From an uncultured Propionibacteriaceae bacterium (GTDB lineage Bacteria > Actinomycetota > Actinomycetes > Propionibacteriales > Propionibacteriaceae): a DNA stretch of 12,859 nt. The position numbers and the translations under genes were made by a program. The notes beneath the pieces are model-generated. The model saw nothing but the letters and a program-made list of their open reading frames with translations. It was not told the DNA's origin and did no database searches. Shown in pieces: positions 1-7,621 of this stretch (positions are counted from its first letter, which is position 1; each line of letters opens with the position of its first letter). Location of the stretch: contig CALMAD010000277.1 in NCBI GenBank assembly GCA_937859105.1, positions 1-12,859 of the forward strand, in the 5' to 3' direction.

Positions 1-520
1 TCCAGCTCGGGGCGTCCGGACCCTTGATCACGATCTTCTTGATCGTCCCGTCACCCAGGGCCGCGTTGAGCTTCGCGAGTAGCTGGGGCGTCATCAGGCG
101 CAGCTGGGACGCCCACGCCGTGCTGTCGGCCCGCACGGTCACGATGCCGGCGGTGAAGCTCTCAGGCCGGGAGTGGGCGGCGTTGGCCTCCCCCACGATC
201 GACGGCCAGCGGCCCAGCAGCAGCTGGACGTTCACCTCGGTGCGCCAGCCGCGCTCGCTCACGAACTCCTCCAGCGCCTCGCCGAGCGCGGTCGGGTCGT
301 CGCTCCCCCGTCGGCCCGAGGCCGGACGCCGCGGCCGCGGCTTACGCCGGCGCGCGGCCTGCGGGGGCGGAAGGGCGCTGTGGCTAGCGGCTTCGGCGAT
401 CGACCGGGCGAGATCCAACCCGAGGGGGTTGATATCCACAGGATCCACAGGCGCCTGTGACCCTGTGGAAAACTCGGCGTCCGGCTGCTCAGGACCCTCG
501 CCGTCAGGGTTCCTCGTCAC
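1..520 (-). CDS. dciA: DciA-type helicase-loading protein (DUF721), 3' end cut by window edge
   Basis: GTG start at 520, read leftward; 173 codons are visible before the window ends, so the C-terminus is missing. Residues 1-75 are a low-complexity, Pro/Arg-rich tail. From about residue 78 comes a DUF721 domain with the typical landmarks: a Trp followed by IVG near residue 107, an HS-x-P motif, then [21 protein letters not shown], and a GPDAPSW-like end near the C-terminus. DUF721 proteins in this position are the actinobacterial DciA group, which helps load or operate the replicative helicase DnaB. The GTG is preceded by GGGGAGGTGA on the minus strand about 9 nt upstream, a strong Shine-Dalgarno. 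The start lies inside the end of recF (overlap about 17 nt), so translation is probably coupled and the gene belongs to the dnaN-recF-dciA unit. gyrB usually follows, but that is outside the window. The start is well supported. Confidence 0.9.
   Translation of the reverse strand, partial: MTRNPDGEGPEQPDAEFSTGSQAPVDPVDINPLGLDLARSIAEAASHSALPPPQAARRRKPRPRRPASGRRGSDDPTALGEALEEFVSERGWRTEVNVQLLLGRWPSIVGEANAAHSRPESFTAGIVTVRADSTAWASQLRLMTPQLLAKLNAALGDGTIKKIVIKGPDAPSW
432..472. promoter_or_regulatory. Cluster of DnaA-box-like sites inside the 5' part of dciA
   Basis: Within about 40 bp there are ATATCCACA (432-440, one mismatch to TTATCCACA), GGATCCACA (441-449, two mismatches) and, on the minus strand, TTTTCCACA (464-472, fits TTWTNCACA). 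The middle holds the perfect palindrome CACAGGCGCCTGTG (446-459). The cluster encodes part of the variable DciA N-terminal tail, so the protein places little constraint on it. It may bind DnaA, but this rests only on motif matches. Confidence 0.4.
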
Positions 521-1661
521 CGGCCGTCACCTCCCCGTCCGCCACCACGAACCGGCGCCCGTGCAGCGCCTTGGGCACGTCGCCCGCGACCGCCGCCGTG
601 ATGAGCACCTGCTCGGCGCCGGCGACGCGGTCGGCGAGGCGGGCGCGGCGCACCTCGTCCAGTTCAGCGAAGACGTCGTCGAGGATCAAGACCGGCGACA
701 CCCCGTCGGCCCGCAGCACCGCGTCGCTGCCGAGCCGCAGCGCGAGGGCGAACGACCAGCACTCGCCGTGGGAGGCGTACCCCTTGGCCGGCAAGTCCCC
801 CAGCCCCAGCACGACATCGTCGCGATGCGGCCCCACCAGGCTCACCCCGCGGGCGATCTCGTCGCGCCGGCGCTCGCCCATGGCCGCACGGAGGCGTCCG
901 CGCAGCTCGTCGGGAGTGAGCTGGGCGGCGTCGGCGAGGGGCTCCTCGACGGTCGCCGCCTTGTACGCCAGCGTGGCGACGTTGTTGGTCGGTGCGATGT
1001 CGGCGTAGGCCGCGGCGACCGGATCGCCGAGATCGGCGAGGGTGGTCAGCCGCGCCGCCATGAGGTCGGCGCCGAGGCCGGCGAGCGTGTCGTCCCAGAC
1101 CTCGAGGGTGGCGTCCGCCTCCGCGGGCACGGGCCCGCGGCGTCCGGACAACGACTTCAGCAGCGTCGAGCGCTGCCGAAGGACGCGGTCGTAGTCCGCC
1201 CGGACGCCTGCCATCCGCGGCCACCGCTGGGTCAGCAGCTCGTCCAGAAACCGGCGCCGGTCCGACGGATCGCCCTTCACCAGCGCCAGATCCTCCGGCG
1301 AGAAGAGCACGACCCGCAGCGCCCCCAGCAGATCGCGCGGACGCTTCAGCGGGCCGCGGTTCAGGGACGCCTTGTTCGCCTTGCCGCTGTTGATCTCGAT
1401 CTCGAGCAGCAGTTGCCGCGCGTCGTCCACGCCGGCCTGGACGCGGCCCCGCACGAGCGCGCGCGCCGCGCCCATCCTGATGAGAGGGGCGTCGGCGGCC
1501 ACCCGGTGCGAGCCGAGCGTCGCCAGGTATTCGACGGCCTCGACCAGGTTCGTCTTGCCCAGACCATTGCGGCCGGTGAACACCGTGACGCCCGGGCCCA
1601 ACTCCGCCTCGACGTGGGCGTAGCTGCGAAAGTCGGCCAGGCTCAGGTGAGTGACGAACAC
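504..1661 (-). CDS. recF: RecF, DNA replication and repair ATPase
   Basis: 385 aa, a normal RecF length. RecF is an SMC/ABC-like ATPase that, with RecO and RecR, helps load RecA onto gapped DNA. Visible landmarks: N-terminal LSLADFRSY, Walker [10 protein letters not shown] (residues 30-38), [12 protein letters not shown] with DRRRFLD (119-140), GPHRDD (278-282), a signature-type segment around ASHGE and S303 (296-310), and Walker [14 protein letters not shown] (323-335). The start is GTG at 1661: an in-frame TAG lies just upstream and no earlier start is possible; the ribosome site (GGTAGG) is weak. It begins 41 nt after dnaN ends and overlaps the start of dciA, which points to one operon read away from oriC. 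Confidence 0.97.
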   Translation of the reverse strand: MFVTHLSLADFRSYAHVEAELGPGVTVFTGRNGLGKTNLVEAVEYLATLGSHRVAADAPLIRMGAARALVRGRVQAGVDDARQLLLEIEINSGKANKASLNRGPLKRPRDLLGALRVVLFSPEDLALVKGDPSDRRRFLDELLTQRWPRMAGVRADYDRVLRQRSTLLKSLSGRRGPVPAEADATLEVWDDTLAGLGADLMAARLTTLADLGDPVAAAYADIAPTNNVATLAYKAATVEEPLADAAQLTPDELRGRLRAAMGERRRDEIARGVSLVGPHRDDVVLGLGDLPAKGYASHGECWSFALALRLGSDAVLRADGVSPVLILDDVFAELDEVRRARLADRVAGAEQVLITAAVAGDVPKALHGRRFVVADGEVTAGDEEP

Positions 1662-1702
1662 CCGACGAACCTACCCCGCGCCCGCAGGACGCCGCGCCCC
1701 GG

Positions 1703-2860
1703 TCACGACGGCAGGCGCATCAGCATGATGACGTGCCGGTAGTCGGTCGACGGCTCCCCGTCGATCTCGGCCAGCGGCGTCAGCAGGCACGGCTTGCCCG
1801 GCGCGGTGAACGAGAAGTTCACGTACGGGGTGTCGAGCGCGTTGAGCGCGTCGGAGAGGTAGTGCGGGTTGAAACCGGCGGCCGTCATGGCGAGGCCGCC
1901 GCCCTGGTGATCCTCCACCACCGCCTCGACGCGCTCGACCGCCTGCGCCTGGTCGCCCGTGGCCGCCTCGAGCGTGATGTCGTTCTCGGCGATCATCATG
2001 CGCAGCGACGTGTTGCGCTCCGCCACGAGGGCCACGCGCCGGACGGCGTCGATGACCTCGTGCGTGTTGACGCGCACCGTCACGGTCGGCTGGACGCTCA
2101 TGAGGTGGCGCACCTTCGGGAACTCCCCGTCGAGCAGGCGCGTCGTGATCTGCCGCGTGCCGGACGCCCCGTCGCCCGCGAAGCCGATCAGCCCATCCCC
2201 CGTCTCCCCCGACGACAGGCTCAGCGTCACCTGCTCGCCCGACGTCATCGAGCGGGCGGTCTCGCTCAGGACCTTCGCCGGCACCAACGCGGCGCCCTCG
2301 CCGGCCTTGCCCGGATTCCAGGTGATCTCCTTCAGCGCCATGCGGTAGCGGTCGGTCGCCAGCAGCGAGAGGGTGTCGCCCTCGATCTCCAGCCGGACGC
2401 CGGTGAACACCGGCAGCAGTTCGTCGCGCCCGGCGGCCACGACGACCTGGGAGACCGCCTGCGCGAACTCGGCGCTCGCGATCGTGCCGGACGCCTCCGG
2501 CATCTCCGGCAGCTCGGGGTACTCGTTCACCGGCAGCATCTGCAGGGTGAACCGCGCGCTGCCGCACACGAGCTCCATCTTGATCTCGTCGGACGACAGG
2601 TCGACCGGCTTGTTCGGCAGCGAGCGGGCGATGTCGGCGAGCAGCCGGCCGGAGACCAGCGCGACCCCCTCGTCGGCGACGTCGGCCGCGACCGCGATGC
2701 GCGCGGACGTCTCGTAGTCGAACCCCGACAGGATCAGCTGGTCGCCCCGTGCCTCCATGCGTAGCCCCGCGAGGATCGGCACGCTCGGACGGTTGGGCAG
2801 GCTTCGAGCAGCCCACTGGACGGCGTCGGCCAGGACGTCACGCTCGAGTCGAATCTTCAC
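1703..2860 (-). CDS. dnaN: DNA polymerase III beta subunit (sliding clamp)
   Basis: 385 aa. DnaN forms the ring-shaped dimer that tethers the replicative polymerase and other partners to DNA. The N-terminus MKIRLERDVLADAV, the internal NEYPELPE, LLATDRYRMAL and GEFPKV-type segments, and the C-terminal YRHVIMLMRLPS are characteristic of the three-domain clamp family, and the length fits. The reading frame is open 24 codons further upstream, but GTG at 2860 is preferred: it is preceded by AGGGAGAA at good spacing and gives the family's normal N-terminus. It lies next to the origin region, transcribed away from it, with recF following 41 nt downstream. Confidence 0.97.
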   Translation of the reverse strand: MKIRLERDVLADAVQWAARSLPNRPSVPILAGLRMEARGDQLILSGFDYETSARIAVAADVADEGVALVSGRLLADIARSLPNKPVDLSSDEIKMELVCGSARFTLQMLPVNEYPELPEMPEASGTIASAEFAQAVSQVVVAAGRDELLPVFTGVRLEIEGDTLSLLATDRYRMALKEITWNPGKAGEGAALVPAKVLSETARSMTSGEQVTLSLSSGETGDGLIGFAGDGASGTRQITTRLLDGEFPKVRHLMSVQPTVTVRVNTHEVIDAVRRVALVAERNTSLRMMIAENDITLEAATGDQAQAVERVEAVVEDHQGGGLAMTAAGFNPHYLSDALNALDTPYVNFSFTAPGKPCLLTPLAEIDGEPSTDYRHVIMLMRLPS

Positions 2861-2894
2861 GCTTGTTTCTCCCTGTCGGCTGGGTTCCCCGCCG

Positions 2895-2926
2895 ATCATA
2901 ACGACGAGGGCCGACAGATACCCACA
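2895..2926 (-). promoter_or_regulatory. Probable dnaN promoter -10 with an adjacent DnaA-box-like site
   Basis: On the minus strand a TATGAT -10 hexamer lies at 2900-2895, which would give a leader of roughly 28 nt before the dnaN GTG. No good -35 is visible. A DnaA-box-like ATACCCACA (2918-2926, two mismatches) sits where a -35 or activator site would be, so DnaA could affect dnaN transcription. Motif-based only. Confidence 0.35.
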
Positions 2927-3186
2927 GAACATCCGGGCGCCGGCTTTTAAGAGAATCAGAGATGGATGAATTGGTCATCGTCTTCACCGCTGTGGATTCG
3001 GGGGACAACCCGCGTCGTCCCTCGTCGGGCCGCGTGTCGCGAAGTGGACGGTCCTGTGGATGGGGGCGTGTTTCGAGCGGGACCTCTGTGGAGAACAAGG
3101 ACGCCGCGGGCCGCCGTCCACAGGCGATCCGGGTTATCCACAGCGTTGTGGTCAGAACCGTCCACCGGGCGGAGGCGTTGACCACA
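2918..3186. other. oriC: Chromosomal origin of replication (oriC), DnaA-box array and AT-rich stretch
   Basis: This is the dnaA-dnaN intergenic region, the usual actinobacterial oriC site. DnaA-box-like 9-mers are: 2918-2926 ATACCCACA (+), 2991-2999 (-) GAATCCACA, 3055-3063 (-) CCATCCACA, 3087-3095 (-) TTCTCCACA, 3114-3122 CCGTCCACA (+), 3134-3142 TTATCCACA (+, perfect), 3147-3155 (-) CTGACCACA and 3178-3186 TTGACCACA (+). Only one is perfect, but degenerate low-affinity boxes are normal in high-GC origins. The only AT-rich patch is 2943-2980 (contains CTTTTAAGAGAATC), a candidate unwinding element on the dnaN side. Position, box density and both orientations support oriC strongly; the exact limits and the unwinding site are inferred. 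Confidence 0.88.
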
Positions 3187-3279
3187 GGGTGCGCGGGGTC
3201 TGGGAGAGGGCGTGCCAAACGGGTGGCGGTCGCGATTCACGCCGGGGTCGACCCGACCGCGCGAGCGAAGTGCGAGGGT

Positions 3280-3304
3280 CCGGCGCCGCAGGGACCGGCG
3301 CCGG
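3280..3304 (-). terminator. GC-rich hairpin just after dnaA
   Basis: CCGGCGCC (3280-3287) pairs with GGCGCCGG (3297-3304) across a 9-nt loop, starting 9 nt beyond the dnaA stop codon. There is no T-run after it, so it is a terminator-like hairpin of the kind common in high-GC genomes, not a classic intrinsic terminator. It would keep dnaA transcription out of oriC. The adjacent palindrome GGGTCGACCC (3245-3254) is unexplained. Confidence 0.4.
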
Positions 3305-3312
3305 GGGCGTCC

Positions 3313-4716
3313 TCAGCGGGTGTTCTTGATGCGGTTGGTGAGCTCGGTCACCTGGTTGTAGACCGAGCGTCGCTCGGACAGCAACTGCCGGATCTTGCGA
3401 TCGGCGTGCATGACGGTCGTGTGATCGCGGCCGCCGAAGAGCTGGCCGATCTTCGGCAGGCTCATGTCGGTGAGCTCGCGGCACAGATACATGGCGATCT
3501 GCCGCGCGGTGACCAGCACGTGCGTGCGGCTGCTGCCGCACAGGTCGCTCACGGTCACGCCGAAGTAGTGCGCGGTGGCGTTCATGATGACCTGCGGGCT
3601 GATGGGGGCGTCCCCGCCGTCGGGGATGAGGTCCTTGAGCACCTGCTCGGCCAGCGCCAGGTCGACGCGCTGGCTGTTCAGGCTCGCAAACGCGGTCACG
3701 CGGATGAGCGCGCCCTCCAGCTCGCGGATGTTCGTCTGGATCTTGCTGGCGATGAACTCGAGCACGTCGGGCCCGGCGGTCAGATGCTCGGCGATGGCCT
3801 TCTTGCGCAGGATCGCGATCCGCGTCTCGAGGTCGGGCGGCTGGATGTCGGTGATCAGGCCCCACTCGAACCGGCTGCGCAGCCGCGGCTCCAGCGCCTC
3901 GAGCGCCTTGGGCGGGCGGTCGCACGTCAGCACGATTTGCTTCTGCGCGTTGTGCAGCGTGTTGAAGGTGTGGAAGAACTCCTCCTGCGTCTGGATCTTG
4001 CTCTCCAGGAACTGGATGTCGTCGATCAGCAGCACGTCGATGTCGCGGTAGGTCCGCCGGAACTCCGCCGTGCGGTTGTCGGTGATCGCGTTGATGAAGT
4101 CGTTCGTCAGCTCTTCGGTCGAGACGTACTTCACCCGGACGCCGTCGTAGTACTCCCGCACGTAGTGGCCCAGCGCGTGCAGGAGATGGGTCTTGCCGAG
4201 GCCGGAGTCGCCGTAGATCATCAGCGGGTTGTAGGCCTTGCCGGGCGACTCGGCGACCGCGATGGCGGCCGCGTGCGCGAACCGGTTCGACGACCCGATG
4301 ACGAAGTTGTCGAAGGTGTACTTGGGGTTGAGCCGGTCTCCCCCGTCCTGCGGGCTCGAGGGACGCGGCGCGCTGCCGAAGCCGTACGACGGCACGGCCA
4401 TCGGGAGGGGCGTCTCCTGGGGGCCGGGGGCCGCGGCGTCCGGCTCTTCGTCGAACGTGAGCTCCAGGTCGGGGTCGATCGTGACGGCCAGACGAATGGG
4501 ACGCCGCAACTCGTCGGAGAGCTTCTCTTCGATCCAGGTGCGGAACCGCTTCTCGATGCGCTCGCGGGTGAACTCGTGGGCGACGGCCGCGACGACGGTG
4601 TTGTCGTGCAGGCCCTCGACGCGGAGCGCGGTGATCCAGGCGCGCGTGGAGGAATCTGCAGAGGAGACGACGTGGCTCCATGCCGTGGCGAGGATGTTCT
4701 CCGCCTCGTTCGGCAT
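3313..4716 (-). CDS. dnaA: Chromosomal replication initiator protein DnaA
   Basis: 467 aa from ATG at 4716; ATP-bound DnaA binds DnaA boxes in oriC and melts the origin. Domain I is about residues 5-85. Domain II, residues 86-125, is short, acidic and Pro-rich. The AAA+ domain starts at about 130 ([20 protein letters not shown]), with Walker [10 protein letters not shown] (169-177) and Walker B LLIDDIQF (229-236). The C-terminal DNA-binding domain IV has the family signature [15 protein letters not shown]. The frame extends 6 codons upstream to a TTG, but ATG at 4716 is the better start: AAGGGG lies upstream at suitable spacing and [13 protein letters not shown] is a normal N-terminus. The gene reads toward oriC and is transcribed alone, divergent from rpmH. 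DnaA-box motifs at 4739-4771 suggest autoregulation. Confidence 0.98.
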   Translation of the reverse strand: MPNEAENILATAWSHVVSSADSSTRAWITALRVEGLHDNTVVAAVAHEFTRERIEKRFRTWIEEKLSDELRRPIRLAVTIDPDLELTFDEEPDAAAPGPQETPLPMAVPSYGFGSAPRPSSPQDGGDRLNPKYTFDNFVIGSSNRFAHAAAIAVAESPGKAYNPLMIYGDSGLGKTHLLHALGHYVREYYDGVRVKYVSTEELTNDFINAITDNRTAEFRRTYRDIDVLLIDDIQFLESKIQTQEEFFHTFNTLHNAQKQIVLTCDRPPKALEALEPRLRSRFEWGLITDIQPPDLETRIAILRKKAIAEHLTAGPDVLEFIASKIQTNIRELEGALIRVTAFASLNSQRVDLALAEQVLKDLIPDGGDAPISPQVIMNATAHYFGVTVSDLCGSSRTHVLVTARQIAMYLCRELTDMSLPKIGQLFGGRDHTTVMHADRKIRQLLSERRSVYNQVTELTNRIKNTR

Positions 4717-4733
4717 AGGAAGTCCCCTTGTCA

Positions 4734-4771
4734 ACTATATATCCACACGTTTATCCACAGGATGTGGAGAT
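4734..4771 (-). promoter_or_regulatory. dnaA promoter region with three DnaA boxes
   Basis: Upstream of dnaA lie ATATCCACA (4739-4747), a perfect TTATCCACA (4751-4759) and, on the other strand, ATCTCCACA (4763-4771). On the minus strand a TATAGT hexamer at 4739-4734 could be the -10, giving a short leader; it touches the first box, and the second covers the -35 area. This arrangement fits repression of dnaA by its own product, as known in many bacteria. The boxes are directly seen; the promoter and regulation are inferred. Confidence 0.6.
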
Positions 4772-4940
4772 AGCAGCATACGTGAGCGTGACGCCGGAAC
4801 GCGCGGGTGGGCGAATCAGGCCGACTGTTTGTCAGCAGAGCGTAACGCTACCGACGACCCTGGTGGCGTAGCAAATCATTTATGGATGGTCTGGGTGGAC
4901 GACGGCGTGTCGACTGGACGAATGCGGCGCGGCGTCCAGT

Positions 4941-5016
4941 TTGCCCGGATGTGCACCCGCCGCGTATCGTTGGACAGTCGCTGTCCTGGCGACAGCCTGC
5001 GCCCATGTGGGCGCAG
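4941..5016 (+). promoter_or_regulatory. rpmH promoter candidate and structured leader
   Basis: A possible promoter has -35 TTGCCC (4941-4946), an 18-nt spacer and TATCGT (4965-4970). Downstream are paired elements: GGACAG (4972-4977) can pair with CTGTCC (4981-4986), or CTGTC (4981-4985) with GACAG (4991-4995), but not both. A third, very stable hairpin is CTGCGCCCA (4997-5005) with TGGGCGCAG (5008-5016), ending 35 nt before the rpmH start. Another 7-bp stem (4914-4920 with 4933-4939) lies just upstream. The pairings are visible; any regulatory role is speculation. Confidence 0.35.
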
Positions 5017-5051
5017 TCGTCCGACGAACCAGCAGATTGTGGGGAGCTCTC

Positions 5052-5189
5052 GTGAGCAAGCGCACTTTCCAGCCCAGCAACCGGCGTCGCAGCCGCACCC
5101 ACGGCTTCCGCCTCCGGATGCGGACGCGCGCCGGCCGCGCGATCCTGGCCGCCCGGCGCAGCAAGGGCCGGGCTCGCCTCGCTGGCTGA
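5052..5189 (+). CDS. rpmH: 50S ribosomal protein L34
   Basis: 45 aa, very basic, normal length for L34. The sequence [19 protein letters not shown] followed by [21 protein letters not shown] is an unmistakable L34. GTG start at 5052, with GTGGGGAG just upstream as ribosome site. The reading frame runs further upstream to 4941, but that extension does not resemble L34 and is rejected. It heads the rpmH-rnpA-yidD-yidC-jag-rsmG cluster and is divergent from dnaA, the near-universal bacterial arrangement. Confidence 0.97.
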   Translation: MSKRTFQPSNRRRSRTHGFRLRMRTRAGRAILAARRSKGRARLAG

Positions 5190-5203
5190 CGCCCGACATC
5201 GCC

Positions 5204-5551
5204 GTGTTGCCCGCCGCTGCGCGCCTGCGCAGTTCGGACGATTTCCGCACCACGGTGCGGCGAGGCGTCCGGGTCGGTCGTGAAACCCTCGTGGTGCACG
5301 CCCGACGCACCGACCAGCCGCCCATCCGGGCGGGGTTCGTGGTGTCCAAGGCGATCGGCAACGCGGTGACGCGCAACCGGGTGAAGCGACAGTTGCGGCA
5401 CCTGGTCGCGGAGTCGACCCGATCCACGACGTTCGGCATGGACGTCGTGGTTCGCGCGTTACCGCCCGCCTCGCGTCGGCCCGCCGCGGCGCTGCGCAGC
5501 GACCTGCGGTCCGCGTGGGCGCAGACCGTCGAACGGCTCGAAGCGGCATGA
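5204..5551 (+). CDS. rnpA: Ribonuclease P protein component
   Basis: 115 aa from GTG at 5204. RnpA is the small basic protein that assists the RNase P RNA in cleaving the 5' leader of pre-tRNAs. The start VLPAAARLRSSDDF matches the usual MLPxxxRLRxxxDF opening, and the RNR signature NAVTRNRVKRQLR occupies residues 53-65, preceded by GFVVSKAIG. The frame stays open far upstream, through rpmH in another frame, so the start was chosen from the family N-terminus; TTG at 5207 is an alternative. No clear Shine-Dalgarno is visible. It starts 14 nt after the rpmH stop, so coupling is likely. The stop TGA overlaps the yidD ATG (ATGA). Confidence 0.95.
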   Translation: MLPAAARLRSSDDFRTTVRRGVRVGRETLVVHARRTDQPPIRAGFVVSKAIGNAVTRNRVKRQLRHLVAESTRSTTFGMDVVVRALPPASRRPAAALRSDLRSAWAQTVERLEAA

Positions 5552-5784
5552 AGTACCTGTTCATCGGATTCATGAAGGCGTACCGGCGGCTGATCAGCCC
5601 CCTGTACGGCGACGTGTGCAAATATCGGCCGACCTGCTCGGCCTACGCGCTCGAATCGTTCGAGCGTCATGGAGCCTGGCGCGGCCTGGTTCTGACGGTC
5701 AACCGCCTGCGGCGGTGTCACCCCTGGTCGGCGGGCGGGTACGACCCCGTCCCGGAGACCTTCTCTAGTCGAGGTGGTTTGTGA
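5548..5784 (+). CDS. yidD: Membrane protein insertion efficiency factor YidD
   Basis: 78 aa. YidD is a small membrane-associated protein encoded between rnpA and yidC in most bacteria and thought to assist membrane-protein insertion. The sequence shows an N-terminal amphipathic helix (YLFIGFMKAYRRLISPLYG) and the diagnostic motif C24-KYRPTC30-SAYA, then RRC57HPWSAGGYDPVP. The three Cys are the family's conserved ones. Start ATG at 5548 overlaps the rnpA stop by 4 nt; its own TGA overlaps the yidC GTG (GTGA). The frame extends 11 codons upstream, but that would lie inside rnpA and is not needed. Confidence 0.95.
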   Translation: MKYLFIGFMKAYRRLISPLYGDVCKYRPTCSAYALESFERHGAWRGLVLTVNRLRRCHPWSAGGYDPVPETFSSRGGL

Positions 5785-6938
5785 ACACTCTCTCGTCCTT
5801 CCTGCTCGTGCCACTGACGGTGTGGGATTCGATCGGCGCTGGCCTGAACACGATGATGCAGCCCATCTACTGGGTGATCTCGGGCATCATCGTCGGGTTC
5901 CACTGGCTGTTCAGCCAGTTCATGGACCCGAACTCCGGGTGGACGTGGACGCTGGCGATCGTCAGCCTGACCGTCGTCATCCGGACGCTGATGATCCCCC
6001 TGTTCGTCAGGCAGATCAACACCTCACGCAAGATGCAGTTGCTCGGGCCGAAGCTCAAGGCGCTCCAGGACAAGTACGGCGCCGACCGGGAGCGGCTCGG
6101 CCAGGAAACGATGAAGATGTACCGCGAGGAGAACGTGAACCCCGCGGCGTCCTGCCTGCCGATCCTGCTGCAGATGCCGATCTTCATCGGCCTGTTCAAC
6201 GTGCTGAACTTCGTGTCGCGCGGCGACCCCATGGGGCAGTTCTTCGTGGACAACCCGCACCTGGTCGACTCGCTGCGGCACGCGACGATCTTCGGCGCGG
6301 AGCTGTCGGGCCGCTTCATGCCCATCACCACGATCGGGCCGACGCAGTTCGTCGCCGCGTTCCTGATCATCGCCATGACGGTGACCCTGTTCATCACCCA
6401 GTTGCAGATGATGCGCAAGAACATGCCGCCCGAGGCCCTCGAGGGCCCCATGGCGCAGCAGCAGAAGATGATGCTGTACATGTTCCCGGTGATCTACCTG
6501 TTCACCGGCATCGCGGTGCCGATCGGCGTCATGATCTACTGGCTCGCCTCGAACCTGTGGACGCTGGGCCAGCAGTACATCCTGGTCCACAACTCCCCCG
6601 CGCCGAACACGCCGGCCTACCTCGACTGGGAGGACCGGATGAAGGCGAAGGGCAAGGATCCGGACGCCATCATCCGCAAGCGCCTGGGCGTCGGCGCGAA
6701 GCCGCGTGCGACGCAGGCGTCCGACCCGACGCGCGTGGCGCGCCAGTCGATGGGCAACGACGTGAAGACGTCGCGGTCCGCCACGAAACCCACGGGAGCC
6801 AGGAAGGCGCCGCGGCAGGCGTCCGAGGAGCCCACGAAGAAGAGCAGCCCCGTCCCGGTGGACGACGCCTCGCGCATCCGGCGTCAGCAGCCGTCGAAGC
6901 AGTCCCGGGCCCGGCGCAAGGCGAAGCCGAAGGAGTGA
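5781..6938 (+). CDS. yidC: Membrane protein insertase YidC (Oxa1/SpoIIIJ type)
   Basis: 385 aa, GTG start overlapping the yidD stop. YidC inserts and folds membrane proteins, alone or with SecYEG. Five membrane segments are seen: about 30-47, 55-75, 125-143, 187-206 and 232-256. The conserved Arg of the hydrophilic groove is R68 in VVIRTLMIPL, followed by a charged cytoplasmic loop (KMQLLGPKLKALQDKYG), CLPILLQMPIFIGLFN and MIYWLASNLWTLGQQYI. The large E. coli-type periplasmic domain is absent, as in Gram-positives. Residues about 285-385 form a long basic, Lys/Arg/Ser-rich C-terminal tail, a type of tail known to help ribosome contact. jag follows after 1 nt. Confidence 0.97.
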   Translation: MNTLSSFLLVPLTVWDSIGAGLNTMMQPIYWVISGIIVGFHWLFSQFMDPNSGWTWTLAIVSLTVVIRTLMIPLFVRQINTSRKMQLLGPKLKALQDKYGADRERLGQETMKMYREENVNPAASCLPILLQMPIFIGLFNVLNFVSRGDPMGQFFVDNPHLVDSLRHATIFGAELSGRFMPITTIGPTQFVAAFLIIAMTVTLFITQLQMMRKNMPPEALEGPMAQQQKMMLYMFPVIYLFTGIAVPIGVMIYWLASNLWTLGQQYILVHNSPAPNTPAYLDWEDRMKAKGKDPDAIIRKRLGVGAKPRATQASDPTRVARQSMGNDVKTSRSATKPTGARKAPRQASEEPTKKSSPVPVDDASRIRRQQPSKQSRARRKAKPKE

Positions 6939-6939
6939 C

Positions 6940-7614
6940 ATGACCGAACAGGACGCGGCGGTGCAGACCGCCGACGATCAGCCGACCCCGGAGAACGGGA
7001 TCGTCGCCGAGCCCGTCCCCGCGGAGGCGTCCGCGGACACCGAGGCCGAGACCCCTGAGGGGGCAGCGACCGAGGACGACGCCTCGGAAGAGGGGTCTGG
7101 GGATGAGGCGTCCGACGAGGAGGGCGCGGAGGGGTCCGAACGGCGGATGAGCCGGCGCGAGGAGGCGCTCACCAACGAGGGCGAGATCGCGGCCGACTAC
7201 CTGGAGGAGTTGCTCGACATCGCCGATCTCGACGGCGACATCGACACCTTCAACGAGGGCGGCCGCGCGCACGTCTCGATCCTGACCGATGCGGACGTGC
7301 TGGTCGGCAAGAACGGCGAGGTGCTGGAGGCGCTCCAAGAGCTCTCGCGTCTGGCCGTCATGACGGAGACTGGCCACCGCAGCCGCTTGATGCTCGACAT
7401 CGCGGGGCACCGCGAGAAGCGTCGGGCAGTCCTGCAGGATCTGGCCGCCGACGCGATCGCCGAGGTGAAGGAATCGGGCGAGCCGGTGCGGCTCTCCCCC
7501 ATGAACCCGTTCGAGCGCAAGATCGTCCACGACGCGATCGCCGATGCGGGCCTGACCAGCGAGTCCGAGGGCGAAGAGCCCCGGCGTCGTGTCGTCGTCA
7601 TGCCGAAGGCCTGA
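6940..7614 (+). CDS. jag: Jag/KhpB-type RNA-binding protein (KH and R3H domains)
   Basis: 224 aa, ATG start 1 nt after the yidC stop, with AAGGAG inside the end of yidC as ribosome site. Residues 1-68 are strongly acidic and low in complexity (Glu/Asp/Ala-rich). A KH domain covers about 76-155 with the GxxG-type loop VGKNGEVLEAL (122-132), followed by an R3H domain with MNPFERKIVHDAI (188-200), the R193 and H197 pair being the defining residues. The classical Jag_N domain of Firmicutes is not recognisable, as is usual in actinobacteria. Homologues (EloR/KhpB) bind RNA and influence cell elongation or division; that role is known elsewhere and only inferred here. The acidic tail beside the basic YidC tail is notable. 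Confidence 0.93.
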   Translation: MTEQDAAVQTADDQPTPENGIVAEPVPAEASADTEAETPEGAATEDDASEEGSGDEASDEEGAEGSERRMSRREEALTNEGEIAADYLEELLDIADLDGDIDTFNEGGRAHVSILTDADVLVGKNGEVLEALQELSRLAVMTETGHRSRLMLDIAGHREKRRAVLQDLAADAIAEVKESGEPVRLSPMNPFERKIVHDAIADAGLTSESEGEEPRRRVVVMPKA

Positions 7615-7621
7615 CGGCTCG

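Noticed and set aside
24..1742. Long 572-codon plus-strand frame opposite dciA and recF
   Set aside because: It is antisense to recF, whose motifs are unmistakable, and shows only Arg/Gly/Ala-rich shadow composition.
2861..2932. 24-codon N-terminal extension of dnaN
   Set aside because: The clamp family begins at MKIRLERD; a good ribosome site precedes GTG 2860, and the extension covers the putative -10.
2962..4773. Long 603-codon plus-strand frame across oriC and dnaA
   Set aside because: It is a shadow of dnaA on the other strand and would run straight through the DnaA-box region.
4238..5203. Upstream open extension of rnpA through the dnaA promoter and rpmH
   Set aside because: RnpA homologues start at the LPAAARLRSSDDF segment; the extension overlaps dnaA and rpmH and is not conserved-looking.
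6224..6232. CGTGGACAA in yidC, one mismatch from a DnaA box on the minus strand
   Set aside because: Isolated single match within coding sequence with no neighbouring boxes; expected by chance.
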